Below are positions 17,189-26,146 of a stretch of DNA of 64,000 nucleotides, one piece after another. Under the pieces are notes generated by a model. It was not told the DNA's origin and did no database searches. It saw only the letters and a program-made list of their open reading frames with translations. Within the stretch, counting starts at the first letter, position 1. Every line of letters begins with the position of its first letter. A program made the position numbers and the translations under genes. The DNA is from Vogesella indigofera (lineage in GTDB: Bacteria > Pseudomonadota > Gammaproteobacteria > Burkholderiales > Chromobacteriaceae): contig NZ_JAQQLA010000005.1 in the NCBI RefSeq assembly GCF_028548395.1, positions 1-64,000 of the forward strand, read 5' to 3'.

Positions 17189-17489
17189 TGGCTGCTCCTG
17201 AGTTGATTGCCGGGTTGGGGGCGATCCGGAATTACGCTGACCGCATGGCGGCGGTGTCTGCCCGGCGGGCTGAACCGCCGGGCTTGTCTTGTGGTCAGGT
17301 TCTGCGACTTGCGGCCGACGTGCGGGCGCTGCTGCGCTCGGCTGTCTGCCGGTGTGGTGGTCGGCGTTCAGTTTTATTCTTAAACAGGAATCATTATCAA
17401 ATGATAGCGACTCTGCGCCTTGTCGGCAAGCGGGTGTTGTCTGGCGGTGGGGTGAGGCAGGCGCAGCGATGGCTGCGCCGTGGTGGTGC
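17189..17489. other. 301-base leader/intergenic region with Fur-box-like site
   Basis: No gene is visible. The region holds a 9-bp GC hairpin (17260-17268 with 17275-17283) and an AT-rich patch with a candidate Fur site and promoter (17380-17410) directed toward the degenerate ABC gene. Confidence 0.5.
17389..17407 (-). promoter_or_regulatory. Candidate Fur box
   Basis: AATCATTATCAAATGATAG contains GATAAT-type hexamers on opposite strands (ATTATC and ATGATA), as in Fur operators. On the minus strand a TTGATA and a downstream AATAAA could be -35 and -10 elements. The match to the 19-base consensus is partial. Confidence 0.45.
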
Positions 17490-18518
17490 TCAGTTTGGCA
17501 GCGTGTCGCGGGTGGCGCGTGCTTCGCTCAGCAGGCGCTGGAACAGTTCGCTGACGGTGGGGATGTCGTCGAGCAGGCCCTGTACCTGGCCGATCAGCTG
17601 TACCCCGCGCTGATGGTCGCCATCCTGGATCGCCAGCCGGATCGATTCGGTGGCGGCGCCGAATTGCGCCAGCTGGCGCAGGTTCTGCGGCTGCGTCAGC
17701 ATGCCACCCAGTACCGTCTTGCCGATTGGCAGCTTCATGCGGCGCGCCATGCCCAGCGCGCGCCAGCCGGCCGTCAGCAGGCTCAGCGGTTTGCGGGTCA
17801 GCTTGCGCGCGGTCGGGGTATCCATCACCCGGCACCACAGTCCGTCGAAATTGCGCGAGTAGATGGTGTCGCCGACGCTGCGCTGGCGAATCATGTCCTT
17901 GGTGGTGTGGTGTACCGGGCTTTCCTGGGTCAGGGCGAGGCGGCTGCCCATGGCGATGGCGTCGGCGCCCAGTGCCAGTGCCGCAATCAGCCCCTGGCCG
18001 GTGCCAAAGCCGCCGGCGGCGATGATCGGCAGCGAGCTGACCTTGCGAATGGCCGGGATCAGTACCAGCGAGGTGACTTCACCGCCGTGGGCGGCCGCCT
18101 CGTGGCCGGTGACCAGCAGGGCGTCGACGCCGATCTTCTCCGCGGAAATGGCGTGCTTTTCGGTCACCACGGTGGCGATGACCTTGCCGCCATAGCTGCT
18201 GGCTCGCTTGACGATCCAGTCGCCCTTGCCGAGCGAGAAGTTGATCACCGGCACCTGCTCCTGCAGCGCCACTTCGGCGTTTTCCCTGGCGCCGGGCATC
18301 ATCAGGGTGCAGCCGATGCCGAACGGTTTGTCGGTCAAGCTGCGGATGCGGCGGATGGCGCTGCGCGTCTGCTCCGCGGTGAGTGGTCCGGTAGCAAGAA
18401 TGCCGAGGCCGCCGGCGTTGCTGGTGGCGGCGACCAGTTCCGGGGTGGCGATATAGCTCATGCCGGGGCAGAGCAGGGGTAGCTGGACGCCAAAGGTCTC
18501 GGTGAAGCGGGTGTGCAT
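17490..18518 (-). CDS. Nitronate monooxygenase family flavoprotein
   Basis: The 342-residue FMN-dependent TIM-barrel enzyme belongs to the 2-nitropropane dioxygenase/FabK-like family, which oxidises alkyl nitronates. It shows PLLCPGMSYIATPELVAATSNAGGLG at the start, VTGHEAAAHGG (with the catalytic-type histidine), IIAAGGFGTG and GADAIAMGSRLALTQES for FMN phosphate binding. ATG 18518 lies 11 bases after AGGAG. The gene is alone; substrate assignment within the family is not possible from sequence. Confidence 0.88.
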   Translation of the reverse strand: MHTRFTETFGVQLPLLCPGMSYIATPELVAATSNAGGLGILATGPLTAEQTRSAIRRIRSLTDKPFGIGCTLMMPGARENAEVALQEQVPVINFSLGKGDWIVKRASSYGGKVIATVVTEKHAISAEKIGVDALLVTGHEAAAHGGEVTSLVLIPAIRKVSSLPIIAAGGFGTGQGLIAALALGADAIAMGSRLALTQESPVHHTTKDMIRQRSVGDTIYSRNFDGLWCRVMDTPTARKLTRKPLSLLTAGWRALGMARRMKLPIGKTVLGGMLTQPQNLRQLAQFGAATESIRLAIQDGDHQRGVQLIGQVQGLLDDIPTVSELFQRLLSEARATRDTLPN

Positions 18519-18593
18519 GATCAGGCGGCTCCTGAGGGCGGGAATGCGCTATTCTTGACACACTATTGGCTTTTTTTCAAACGGTCGTTTGAT

Positions 18594-18770
18594 ATGTATC
18601 TGATTGTGATTGCGTGGCTGTACGTGGTTCTGATGCTGGCGGTGGTGCAGGACAGCCTGATTCGCGCGGGCATTCTGCTGTTTTTCCTGGGCTTCCTGCC
18701 GACGCTGATCGTGTTGCGTTTGCGCCGTCGCCGCATCCGGCGCCTGAAAAACCTGGATGGTGAATTTTGA
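18594..18770 (+). CDS. Small two-segment membrane protein, unknown
   Basis: A 58-residue product starting MYLIVIAWLYVVLMLAVVQD has two hydrophobic stretches (residues 2-17 and 23-40) and a basic tail RLRRRRIRRLKNLDGEF. It is probably a small inner-membrane protein with the tail in the cytoplasm. ATG 18594 is preferred over the in-frame ATG at 18513, which would overlap the nitronate monooxygenase start. The ribosome site is weak. TTGACA at 18555-18560 could be a -35 box. I do not recognise a family. Confidence 0.6.
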   Translation: MYLIVIAWLYVVLMLAVVQDSLIRAGILLFFLGFLPTLIVLRLRRRRIRRLKNLDGEF

Positions 18771-18782
18771 GCAGGTGACGGC

Positions 18783-18812
18783 TTGAACCCGTCGTCGCGG
18801 CAATGCTACAAT
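18783..18812 (+). promoter_or_regulatory. Promoter of rpsB-tsf
   Basis: TTGAAC (18783-18788) and TACAAT (18807-18812) are spaced by 18 bases and lie about 110 bases before rpsB, a good sigma-70 type promoter. Confidence 0.75.
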
Positions 18813-18847
18813 TGCGAGTTCCCTCAATGTCTGGGGGATATCACGCA

Positions 18848-18914
18848 CATCCGTACCAAAGGGTGCCTTGTACGCAAGGTTGTCTGTACGGATGGAGGCA
18901 TAACCCTTTAGGAG
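18848..18914 (+). promoter_or_regulatory. rpsB leader: predicted pseudoknot, likely S2 autoregulatory site
   Basis: CATCCGTAC (18848-18856) pairs with GTACGGATG (18886-18894). The enclosed loop has a small CCTTG/CAAGG hairpin and AAAGGGT (18858-18864), which can pair with ACCCTTT (18903-18909) just outside, making an H-type pseudoknot that ends next to the GGAG ribosome site. In enterobacteria S2 is known to repress its own mRNA through a structured leader; application to this gene is inference. Confidence 0.6.
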
Positions 18915-18920
18915 ATTCAA

Positions 18921-19649
18921 ATGTCCAACAATGTGACCATGCGTCAAATGCTTGAGGCCGGCGTTCACTTCGGCCACCAAACCCGTTTCTGGAACCCGAA
19001 AATGGCTCAGTACATTTTTGGCAGCCGTAACAAGATTCACATCATCAACCTGGAAAAGACTCTGCCACTGTTCGTTGGCGCCCAGGACTATGTGCGTCGT
19101 TTGACTGCTAACAAAGGTAACGTGCTGTTTGTAGGTACCAAGCGTCAGGCGCGTGAGATCGTCCGTGAAGAAGCGTCCCGTGCAGGCGCGCCATTCGTGG
19201 ATCACCGCTGGTTGGGCGGTATGCTGACCAACTACAAGACCGTTAAGCAGTCCATCAAGCGCCTGGAAGACAAGCGCGCTGCCCTGGAACTGGCTGGCGA
19301 TTCCGGCTTCAACAAGAAAGAGCTGCTGGACATGCAGCGCGAAGTTGAAAAACTGGAGCGTTCGCTGGGTGGTATCAAGGACATGAAGGGCCTGCCAGAC
19401 GCAATCTTCGTAATCGACACCGGCTACCAGAAAGGTGCCGTTGTTGAAGCCAAGAAGCTGGGCATCCCGGTTATCGGTGTTGTTGATACCAACAACTCGC
19501 CAGAAGGCATCGACTACGTAATCCCAGGTAACGATGACTCCAGCCGTGCCATCCGTCTGTACGCTCGCGGCATCGCCGACGCCGTACTGGAAGGCCGCGC
19601 CCAGTCGCTGCAGGAAATCGTTGCTGCTGAACCAGCTGCTGCTGAATAA
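18921..19649 (+). CDS. rpsB: 30S ribosomal protein S2
   Basis: The 242-residue protein matches S2 along its length: [19 protein letters not shown] at the start, [31 protein letters not shown] and the [27 protein letters not shown] region. ATG 18921 has AGGAG seven bases upstream. It is transcribed with tsf through an intervening terminator-like hairpin. Codon use is more biased than in neighbours, as expected for a highly expressed gene. Confidence 0.98.
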   Translation: MSNNVTMRQMLEAGVHFGHQTRFWNPKMAQYIFGSRNKIHIINLEKTLPLFVGAQDYVRRLTANKGNVLFVGTKRQAREIVREEASRAGAPFVDHRWLGGMLTNYKTVKQSIKRLEDKRAALELAGDSGFNKKELLDMQREVEKLERSLGGIKDMKGLPDAIFVIDTGYQKGAVVEAKKLGIPVIGVVDTNNSPEGIDYVIPGNDDSSRAIRLYARGIADAVLEGRAQSLQEIVAAEPAAAE

Positions 19650-19665
19650 GCTAAGGGGCAACGCG

Positions 19666-19692
19666 AAAAAGGGGCGCAAGCCCCTTTTTTCG
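19666..19692 (+). terminator. Terminator/attenuator between rpsB and tsf
   Basis: AAAAAGGGGC and GCCCCTTTTT enclose a GCAA tetraloop, with six T at the 3' end. It probably reduces read-through from rpsB into tsf. Confidence 0.85.
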
Positions 19693-19735
19693 AACCCTGA
19701 TGAGACGTAACCGTATACTTTTGAAGGAGTAAGTC

Positions 19736-20602
19736 ATGGCGGAAATTACCGCAAAAATGGTTGGCGACCTGCGTGCAGCAACTGGTCTGGGCATGATGGA
19801 GTGCAAGAAAGCACTGGTTGAAGCCGAGGGTGATCTGGCCAAGGCCGAAGAAATCCTGCGCATCAAGTCCGGCAACAAGGCTTCCAAGATGGCCGGTCGC
19901 GTTGCTGCCGAAGGCATCATCGGTTCCTGCATCGAAAGCGGTGTTGGCGCGCTGGTGGAAGTGAACTGCGAAACCGACTTCGTTGCCAAAGACCCGACTT
20001 TCCTGGCGCTGGCTGCTGCTGCTGCCAAGGCTGTGGTTGTGGCCAACCCTGCCGATGTCGAAGCACTGTCCGCGGTTGAAGTTGACGGCGTGTCGGTTGA
20101 AGAAATCCGCAAGGCAGCCATCGCCAAGCTGGGCGAGAACATGACCATCCGTCGTTTCGTTCGTTACAGCACCGAAGGCACCATCGCGACTTACCTGCAC
20201 GGCGCCAAGATCGGTGTCATCGTCGACCTGAACGGCGACGAAGCACTGGGCCGTGACGTTGCCATGCACATCGCCGCTTCCAAGCCGATCTGTGTGTCGA
20301 AAGACCAGGTTCCGGCCGAAACGCTGGAACAAGAGCGCAAGATCTACACCGCGCAGGCCGCCGAATCCGGCAAGCCGGCCGACATCGTTGCCAAGATGGT
20401 TGAAGGCCGCGTGAACAAGTTCCTGGCCGAAGTGACCCTGGTTGGTCAGCCTTTCGTCAAGAACCCGGACGTGACTGTAGAAAAACTGCTGGCCGAGAAA
20501 TCGGCTAAAGTGAATGCATTCGCGATGCTGGTTGTTGGCGAAGGCATCGAAAAAGCCGTGGTTGACTACGCTGCTGAAGTGGCCGCTGCTGCCAAGCTGT
20601 AA
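19736..20602 (+). CDS. tsf: Elongation factor Ts
   Basis: The 288-residue guanine-nucleotide exchange factor for EF-Tu begins with the classic [26 protein letters not shown] and contains the [11 protein letters not shown] signature that displaces the nucleotide, then two core subdomains. ATG 19736 follows GAAGGAGTAAGTC. It lies downstream of rpsB, the usual order, and ends with its own terminator. Confidence 0.98.
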   Translation: MAEITAKMVGDLRAATGLGMMECKKALVEAEGDLAKAEEILRIKSGNKASKMAGRVAAEGIIGSCIESGVGALVEVNCETDFVAKDPTFLALAAAAAKAVVVANPADVEALSAVEVDGVSVEEIRKAAIAKLGENMTIRRFVRYSTEGTIATYLHGAKIGVIVDLNGDEALGRDVAMHIAASKPICVSKDQVPAETLEQERKIYTAQAAESGKPADIVAKMVEGRVNKFLAEVTLVGQPFVKNPDVTVEKLLAEKSAKVNAFAMLVVGEGIEKAVVDYAAEVAAAAKL

Positions 20603-20623
20603 TCCCCGTTAACTGAACGGTCC

Positions 20624-20654
20624 AACGGCACCCTGCTTGCAGGGTGCCGTTTTG
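20624..20654 (+). terminator. Terminator after tsf
   Basis: AACGGCACCCT pairs with AGGGTGCCGTT (loop GCTTGC), followed by TTTT, 22 bases after the tsf stop. Confidence 0.88.
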
Positions 20655-20688
20655 CAAATTGAATTCTAACCCCACGCCCGAGGTGATC

Positions 20689-21408
20689 ATGAGCCAAGCT
20701 CCTGCCTATAAACGAATCTTGCTGAAATTGTCCGGTGAGGCCCTGATGGGTGATGACAGTTACGGGATCAACCGTGCCACCATCGAACAAATTGTCGGCC
20801 AGATCAAAGAAGTGGTGGCGATGGGGATCGAGGTGGGTATCGTCATTGGTGGCGGTAATATCTTCCGTGGCGTGGCGCCTGCCGCCGCAGGCATGGACCG
20901 CGCCACCGCCGACTACATGGGTATGATGGCGACGGTGATGAATGCGCTAGCGCTGAAGGATGCGATGACCAAGGTTGGCCTCATCGCCCGCGTGCAGTCG
21001 GCACTGACCATGCAGCAGATCGCCGAGCCTTACGTGCGCGGCAAGGCGATGCAGTACCTGGAAGAGGGCAAGGTCGTCATCTTCGCCGCCGGTACCGGCA
21101 ACCCGTTCTTCACCACCGATACCGCTGCCGCGCTGCGCGGCATGGAAATGAACGTGGACATCATGCTGAAGGCGACCAAGGTGGACGGCGTGTACACCGA
21201 TGACCCGAAGAAAAACCCGGATGCGGTGCGTTACCAGACGCTGACTTTCGACGAGGCCATCTCGCGCAACCTCAAGGTGATGGACGCGACCGCGTTTGCA
21301 CTGTGCCGCGACCAGCAGCTGAATATCAAAGTGTTCAGCATCTTCAAGGACGGCGCGCTCAAGCGCGTGGTGCTTGGCGAAGACGAAGGCACGCTGGTAC
21401 ACTGCTGA
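20689..21408 (+). CDS. pyrH: UMP kinase
   Basis: The 239-residue amino-acid-kinase-fold enzyme phosphorylates UMP. Motifs are [13 protein letters not shown] at the start, [11 protein letters not shown], the UMP-binding [18 protein letters not shown] and [16 protein letters not shown] 20689 is chosen over the upstream frame because GAGGTGATC precedes it and the protein start matches the family. The next gene is frr, with a terminator-like hairpin between. Confidence 0.97.
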   Translation: MSQAPAYKRILLKLSGEALMGDDSYGINRATIEQIVGQIKEVVAMGIEVGIVIGGGNIFRGVAPAAAGMDRATADYMGMMATVMNALALKDAMTKVGLIARVQSALTMQQIAEPYVRGKAMQYLEEGKVVIFAAGTGNPFFTTDTAAALRGMEMNVDIMLKATKVDGVYTDDPKKNPDAVRYQTLTFDEAISRNLKVMDATAFALCRDQQLNIKVFSIFKDGALKRVVLGEDEGTLVHC

Positions 21409-21428
21409 GCCTAATGAATATGGATAGG

Positions 21429-21465
21429 GCGGAAGCGGCGTCAGCCGTTTTCCGCTTTGTTTTTT
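21429..21465 (+). terminator. Terminator-like hairpin between pyrH and frr
   Basis: GCGGAA and TTCCGC enclose a second GCGGC/GCCGT stem, followed by TTTGTTTTTT. It may be partial, since frr lies 20 bases downstream. Confidence 0.75.
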
Positions 21466-21486
21466 AGAGATACAACGGGAGTAATC

Positions 21487-22044
21487 ATGATTAATGACGT
21501 GAAAAAATCGGCCGAGCACAAGATGCAAAAGACCCTCGAAACCTTCAAGGCAGACCTTGCCAAGGTGCGTACTGGTCGTGCCCATACCGGTCTGCTCGAT
21601 CACGTCATGGTGGAGTACTATGGCAGTGACGTGCCGGTCAACCAGGTGGCCAACGTAACGCTGATCGACGCCCGTACCATCGGCGTACAGCCGTGGGAAA
21701 AGAACATGGCCGGCAAGATCGAAAAGGCCATCCGCGACTGTGATCTGGGCCTGAACCCGGCCAGCATGGGCGACCTGATCCGCGTGCCGATGCCGATGCT
21801 GACCGAAGAGCGCCGTAAGGATCTTATCAAGGTGGTGCGCAGCGAGGCCGAAGGCGCGCGCGTGTCGGTGCGCAATGTGCGTCGCGACTCCAACAACGAC
21901 TTCAAGAACTTGCTCAAGGACAAGGCCATCACCGAGGACGAAGAGCGCCGCGGCCAGGACGAAATCCAGAAGCTGACCGACAGGTATACCGCCGAGATCG
22001 ACAAGGCACTGGCGACCAAAGAAGCCGAACTGCTGGCCGTATAA
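21487..22044 (+). CDS. frr: Ribosome recycling factor
   Basis: The 185-residue protein releases ribosomes after termination together with EF-G. It matches the family throughout: [43 protein letters not shown], the [13 protein letters not shown] hinge and the long terminal helix. ATG 21487 has GGGAG six bases upstream; the in-frame ATG at 21457 is not supported. UppS starts 10 bases after the stop. Confidence 0.98.
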   Translation: MINDVKKSAEHKMQKTLETFKADLAKVRTGRAHTGLLDHVMVEYYGSDVPVNQVANVTLIDARTIGVQPWEKNMAGKIEKAIRDCDLGLNPASMGDLIRVPMPMLTEERRKDLIKVVRSEAEGARVSVRNVRRDSNNDFKNLLKDKAITEDEERRGQDEIQKLTDRYTAEIDKALATKEAELLAV

Positions 22045-22054
22045 GGGGTATCGC

Positions 22055-22804
22055 TTGTTCGCGAGTTCCACGCAGGATGTGCCCGAGGTACGACCCGTAC
22101 CCCGGCATATCGCCATCATCATGGATGGCAACGGCCGCTGGGCCAAGAAACGCTTTCTGCCGCGCGTTGCCGGCCACAAGCGCGGACTGGAGGCGGTGCG
22201 CGACACCATCAAGGCCTGTGCCGACTTGGGCGTCGAATACCTGACCCTGTTCGCGTTCTCCACCGAAAACTGGCGCCGTCCGCCGGATGAGGTCAGCTTC
22301 CTGATGGGGCTGTTCATGACCGCGCTGGAGCGCGAGGTGGACAAGCTGCACCGCAACAACATCCGCCTGCACGTGATCGGTTCGCGCGAACGCTTCTCTG
22401 CCGAAATCGTCGAGCGTATCGAGCGGGCCGAGGCGCGCACCGCCGGCAATGCCGGTCTGGTGTTGACCATCGCCGCCGACTACGGCGGCCGCTGGGACAT
22501 GATGCAGGCGGCCAACCGGCTGCTGGCGCAAGGCGCGACCCGGCTGGACGAGGCCGCCCTTGCGGCCAACCTGTCGATGGCCTACGCCCCGGAGCCGGAC
22601 CTGTTCATCCGTACCGGCGGCGAGCAGCGCATCAGCAATTTTCTGCTGTGGCAGTTGGCCTACACCGAGTTGTTCTTCACCGATCTGCTGTGGCCGGACT
22701 TCGATGCACAGGCATTGACCTCGGCGGTGGCATCGTTCCAGTCTCGTGAGCGCCGTTTCGGCCGTACCAGCGAGCAACTGCCCGAAACCCAACGCCGAGG
22801 CTGA
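22055..22804 (+). CDS. uppS: Undecaprenyl diphosphate synthase (cis-prenyltransferase)
   Basis: The 249-residue enzyme extends farnesyl diphosphate to the C55 carrier lipid for peptidoglycan and O-antigen. It has [15 protein letters not shown] (catalytic Asp), [19 protein letters not shown] and the C-terminal [27 protein letters not shown] split by the conserved [13 protein letters not shown] motifs. The start is TTG 22055, seven bases after AAGGGG; no ATG fits upstream. It is followed after three bases by cdsA. Confidence 0.96.
   Translation: MFASSTQDVPEVRPVPRHIAIIMDGNGRWAKKRFLPRVAGHKRGLEAVRDTIKACADLGVEYLTLFAFSTENWRRPPDEVSFLMGLFMTALEREVDKLHRNNIRLHVIGSRERFSAEIVERIERAEARTAGNAGLVLTIAADYGGRWDMMQAANRLLAQGATRLDEAALAANLSMAYAPEPDLFIRTGGEQRISNFLLWQLAYTELFFTDLLWPDFDAQALTSAVASFQSRERRFGRTSEQLPETQRRG
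22560..22572 (-). repeat. DUS-like repeat inside uppS
   Basis: TTGCGGCCAACCT encodes LAANL. Confidence 0.7.
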
Positions 22805-22807
22805 GTC

Positions 22808-23611
22808 ATGCTCAAGACGCGTATTCTGACGGCGCTGGTACTGCTTCCGCTGATGCTGGCGGCGCTGTTTCTGTTCAACGGCGTGGCCTGGGCCGGTTTT
22901 TCCTGGCTGATCATTGTGCTGGCGCTGTGGGAGTTCGCTCGCATGGCCCGGCTTGCTGGTGCCGTGCGCTACGCTTATCTGGCGGTGTCGACTGTGGTTG
23001 CCGCCGGCCTGTGGCTGCAGGGCTTTGTCGCGCCGGCGGCGCTGATGGCGCTGTCGCTGCTGGTATGGCTGCTGCTGGCGCCGTGCTGGCTGGCCAAACG
23101 TTGGCCGCTGCCCACAGGCTGGCCGGCGATGCTGCTGGGTTGGCTGCTGTTGTTTCCGGCGTGGTTCGCCTTCCTGGCGTGGCGGCCGCAGGCGACTGTC
23201 GCCGATGGCCTGCAGCTGCTGGCGGTGATGGGGCTGGTGTGGGTGGCCGATATTGCCGCCTACTTTGCCGGCAAGGCCTTCGGCAAGCATAAACTGGCGC
23301 CGACGATCAGTCCCGGCAAGAGCTGGGAGGGGGTCGCCGGCGCGGTGGTCGGCGTGTCGCTGTACAGCTGGCTGGTGACACAATGGGGCTGGCTCAACGT
23401 GCCGCTGTCGCCGCTATGGCTGCTACCGCTGGCGATCGGCCTGACCGCGGTTAGTGTGGTCGGCGACCTGCTGGAATCCTGGTTCAAGCGCAGCGCCGGC
23501 ATCAAGGACAGCAGCCAGCTGCTGCCGGGTCATGGCGGGGTGTACGACCGTATCGATAGCCTGATTGCCGTGCTGGCGGTGTCCCATGCGCTCCGTCTTT
23601 TGCTGGTCTGA
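22808..23611 (+). CDS. cdsA: Phosphatidate cytidylyltransferase
   Basis: The 267-residue inner-membrane enzyme makes CDP-diacylglycerol for all phospholipids. Seven or eight hydrophobic segments are visible, and the C-terminus carries the CTP:phosphatidate signature SWFKRSAGIKDSSQLLPGHG, with GVYDRID after it. ATG 22808 overlaps no neighbour; uppS ends three bases before and dxr begins four bases after, indicating a tight operon. Confidence 0.96.
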   Translation: MLKTRILTALVLLPLMLAALFLFNGVAWAGFSWLIIVLALWEFARMARLAGAVRYAYLAVSTVVAAGLWLQGFVAPAALMALSLLVWLLLAPCWLAKRWPLPTGWPAMLLGWLLLFPAWFAFLAWRPQATVADGLQLLAVMGLVWVADIAAYFAGKAFGKHKLAPTISPGKSWEGVAGAVVGVSLYSWLVTQWGWLNVPLSPLWLLPLAIGLTAVSVVGDLLESWFKRSAGIKDSSQLLPGHGGVYDRIDSLIAVLAVSHALRLLLV

Positions 23612-23614
23612 ATC

Positions 23615-24796
23615 ATGAACCGTTCTCAAGGTATTACCGTACTCGGCGCCACCGGCAGCATCGGCGTCAACACCCTCGACGTGGTGGCTTGCCACCCCGG
23701 GCGTTATCACGTGGTGGCGCTGACCGCACATCACCAGGTCGACAAGCTGTTTGCGCAATGCCTGCAGTTCCGCCCCTTGCTGGCGGTGGTGGCCGATGCC
23801 GAGGCCGCCAGCCAGTTGCAGCAGCGGCTGCGCGACGCGGCGTGCCCGACCGAAGTGGCTTACGGCGAGGCGGCGCTGGAAATGGCGGCGACCCTGCCGG
23901 AGGCGGACATGGTGATGGCGGCCATCGTCGGTGCTGCCGGCCTGCGGCCAACGTTGGCCGCAGCGCGGCTGGGCAAGCGCATCCTGCTGGCGAACAAGGA
24001 GTCGCTGGTGGTCGCCGGCGAGCTGTTCATGCGCACCGTGCGTGACAGCGGCGCCGAACTGCTGCCGGTGGACAGCGAGCACAATGCGCTGTTCCAGGCG
24101 TTGCCGGCTGCCTATGACGGTAACCTCGACCGCAACGGCATCGAGCAGCTGATCCTGACCGCGTCCGGTGGCCCGTTCCGCCAGCGCGATGCCGCCAGCC
24201 TGCGCCACGTCACGCCCGACGACGCCTGCAATCATCCGAACTGGGTGATGGGGCGCAAGATTTCCGTCGACTCCGCCACCCTGATGAACAAGGGGTTGGA
24301 GGTGATCGAGGCGCACTGGCTGTTCAATGCCCCGGCCGACCGCATCGACGTGGTGGTGCACCCGCAAAGCGTGATCCACTCCATGGTGCGCTACAAGGAC
24401 GGCTCGGTGCTGGCGCAGCTGGGTTCGCCCGACATGCGCACACCGATCGCCTATGCCATGAGCTGGCCGGAGCGTATCGCCGCACCGGTGAAGGTGCTGG
24501 ACTTCCTGGCCCTGTCCGGGCTGACGTTCGAGGCGCCGGACCTGCAGCGCTTCCCCTGCCTGCGGCTGGCATTCGACGCCTTGCGCGCCGGCGGTGCCGC
24601 CTCGGCGGTGCTCAATGCCGCCAATGAAGTCGCCGTCGAGGCCTTCCTGCAGCAGCGCATTGCCTTCCTCGATATCCCCGTCCTGGTGGAGCGTGCACTG
24701 CAAACGCAAGACCTGTCTACCTGTCACGAACTGGAAGCCTTGCTGCAGCGCGACGCGGATACCCGTCGCCAGGTGCAGGCCTGGGTGGCCGCATAA
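23615..24796 (+). CDS. dxr: 1-deoxy-D-xylulose 5-phosphate reductoisomerase
   Basis: The 393-residue enzyme makes methylerythritol phosphate with NADPH, the committed step of isoprenoid synthesis. It shows [14 protein letters not shown] (NADPH loop), [24 protein letters not shown] (metal Asp/Glu), [28 protein letters not shown] and [15 protein letters not shown] 22-bp palindrome of two DUS-like repeats encodes residues LRPTLAAAR within the conserved GLRPTL region. The stop shares its last base with the rseP start. Confidence 0.97.
   Translation: MNRSQGITVLGATGSIGVNTLDVVACHPGRYHVVALTAHHQVDKLFAQCLQFRPLLAVVADAEAASQLQQRLRDAACPTEVAYGEAALEMAATLPEADMVMAAIVGAAGLRPTLAAARLGKRILLANKESLVVAGELFMRTVRDSGAELLPVDSEHNALFQALPAAYDGNLDRNGIEQLILTASGGPFRQRDAASLRHVTPDDACNHPNWVMGRKISVDSATLMNKGLEVIEAHWLFNAPADRIDVVVHPQSVIHSMVRYKDGSVLAQLGSPDMRTPIAYAMSWPERIAAPVKVLDFLALSGLTFEAPDLQRFPCLRLAFDALRAGGAASAVLNAANEVAVEAFLQQRIAFLDIPVLVERALQTQDLSTCHELEALLQRDADTRRQVQAWVAA
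23942..23963. repeat. 22-bp palindrome of two DUS-like repeats inside dxr
   Basis: CTGCGGCCAAC joined to GTTGGCCGCAG is a perfect palindrome within coding sequence, unlike the other paired copies, which are all intergenic. Confidence 0.8.
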
Positions 24797-26133
24797 TGGC
24801 CTTGCTGGCCTTCCTGCTGGTGATTGGGGTGCTGGTCACCTTTCACGAGTTTGGCCACTATGTCGCCGCCCGCTATTGCGGAGTCAAGGTGCTGGAGTTT
24901 TCCATCGGCTTCGGCAAGCCGCTGCTGACCTGGCAGCGCGGTGAAACAAGCTGGAAGATCGGCTGGATTCCGCTGGGCGGCTTTGTGCGTATGCTCGACA
25001 GCCGCGAGGCGTCGGTGTCGGCAGAGGAGCTGCCGCGCGCCTTCAACCAGCGTCCGCCGTGGCAGAAAATCCTGATTTCGCTGGCCGGGCCGCTGGCCAA
25101 TCTGCTGCTGGCGGTGCTGCTGTTCTTTGTGGTGATGCAGGGCGAGCAGACCCATCTGCTGCCCTACGTCGGCAGCGTCGCGCCACAGTCGGCGGCGGCG
25201 GCGGCCGGCGTGCTGCCCGGTGACCACATCCGGGCGGTCAACGATACCGAGATCGCCGACTGGCACGCGCTGCGCGGTGGACTCAGCGACGCCATCGCCC
25301 TTGATGGCCGCATGGTGCTGTACATCGCCCGCGATGGCGTGGACATGACGCTGGCGGTGGACTTGCCGGCATTCGGCCTGCAACAACTCAACGAGCAGAG
25401 CCTCGCCCGGCTCGGTTTGTCGCCGCTGCGTTACCATCTGGCACTGGGCGAGCTGGTGCCGGACGGCGCGGCGGCACGGGCCGGCCTGCGCCAGGGTGAC
25501 CGCTTGCTGGGCGCGGATGGCCAGCCGCTGGCGTCGTGGCCGGCGTGGGTCCGCTATGTGCAGGCCCGCCCCGGGCAGGCCATCCGCTTGCGCATCCAGC
25601 GCGACGGCCAGTTGCGCGAGGTGGTGCTGACACCGGACAGCAGCGAGCACAACGGGCAAAAGGTTGGCCGCATCGGTGCCGGTGCACTGCCCGATGTGGC
25701 GTGGCAGCAGAAAATCGAACAGCAGGTGACGGTGGGGGCGGGCGAGGCGTTGCAACAGGCGCTGGCACGCACGGCTAGCCTCATGGCATCCAGTTTGCGT
25801 ATGATTGGCGCGATGTTTACCGGCTCGGTGGCGCTGGAAGCGCTGAGCGGGCCGCTGACCATCGCCGACTATGCCGGCAAGAGCGCCGATCTGGGGCTTG
25901 TGCCGCTACTTGAATTCATGGCACTGATCAGTGTCAGTCTGGGGGTGTTCAACCTGTTACCGGTGCCGGTGCTGGATGGCGGGCACTTGCTGTATCATGT
26001 TGCGGAGTGGATACGCGGGCGACCGTTGCCCGATCGAGTATATGAAATCGGTCAGCGTTTGGGGATGGCTTTCATCATGACAGTCATGTTGCTGGCCCTG
26101 TTCAATGACTTCGGCCGGCTTTTTGCCGGCTAG
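24796..26133 (+). CDS. rseP: Site-2 protease RseP (sigma-E regulation)
   Basis: The 445-residue inner-membrane zinc protease cleaves anti-sigma factors and leftover signal peptides. The active site HEFGH lies in the first segment (about residue 17), followed by EFSIGFGKPL, then two PDZ-like domains (about 115-300), and the second metal motif NLLPVPVLDGGHLL near residue 390. ATG 24796 overlaps the dxr stop by one base. The position before bamA is the standard arrangement. Confidence 0.96.
   Translation: MALLAFLLVIGVLVTFHEFGHYVAARYCGVKVLEFSIGFGKPLLTWQRGETSWKIGWIPLGGFVRMLDSREASVSAEELPRAFNQRPPWQKILISLAGPLANLLLAVLLFFVVMQGEQTHLLPYVGSVAPQSAAAAAGVLPGDHIRAVNDTEIADWHALRGGLSDAIALDGRMVLYIARDGVDMTLAVDLPAFGLQQLNEQSLARLGLSPLRYHLALGELVPDGAAARAGLRQGDRLLGADGQPLASWPAWVRYVQARPGQAIRLRIQRDGQLREVVLTPDSSEHNGQKVGRIGAGALPDVAWQQKIEQQVTVGAGEALQQALARTASLMASSLRMIGAMFTGSVALEALSGPLTIADYAGKSADLGLVPLLEFMALISVSLGVFNLLPVPVLDGGHLLYHVAEWIRGRPLPDRVYEIGQRLGMAFIMTVMLLALFNDFGRLFAG
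25660..25672 (+). repeat. DUS-like repeat inside rseP
   Basis: AAGGTTGGCCGCA encodes KVGRI in the PDZ region. Confidence 0.75.
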
Positions 26134-26146
26134 GATTATAAAAACC

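Noticed and set aside
20947..23383. Long antisense frames opposite pyrH-frr-uppS-cdsA
   Set aside because: The sense strand holds well-known genes; the antisense products are low-complexity His/Arg/Gln-rich.
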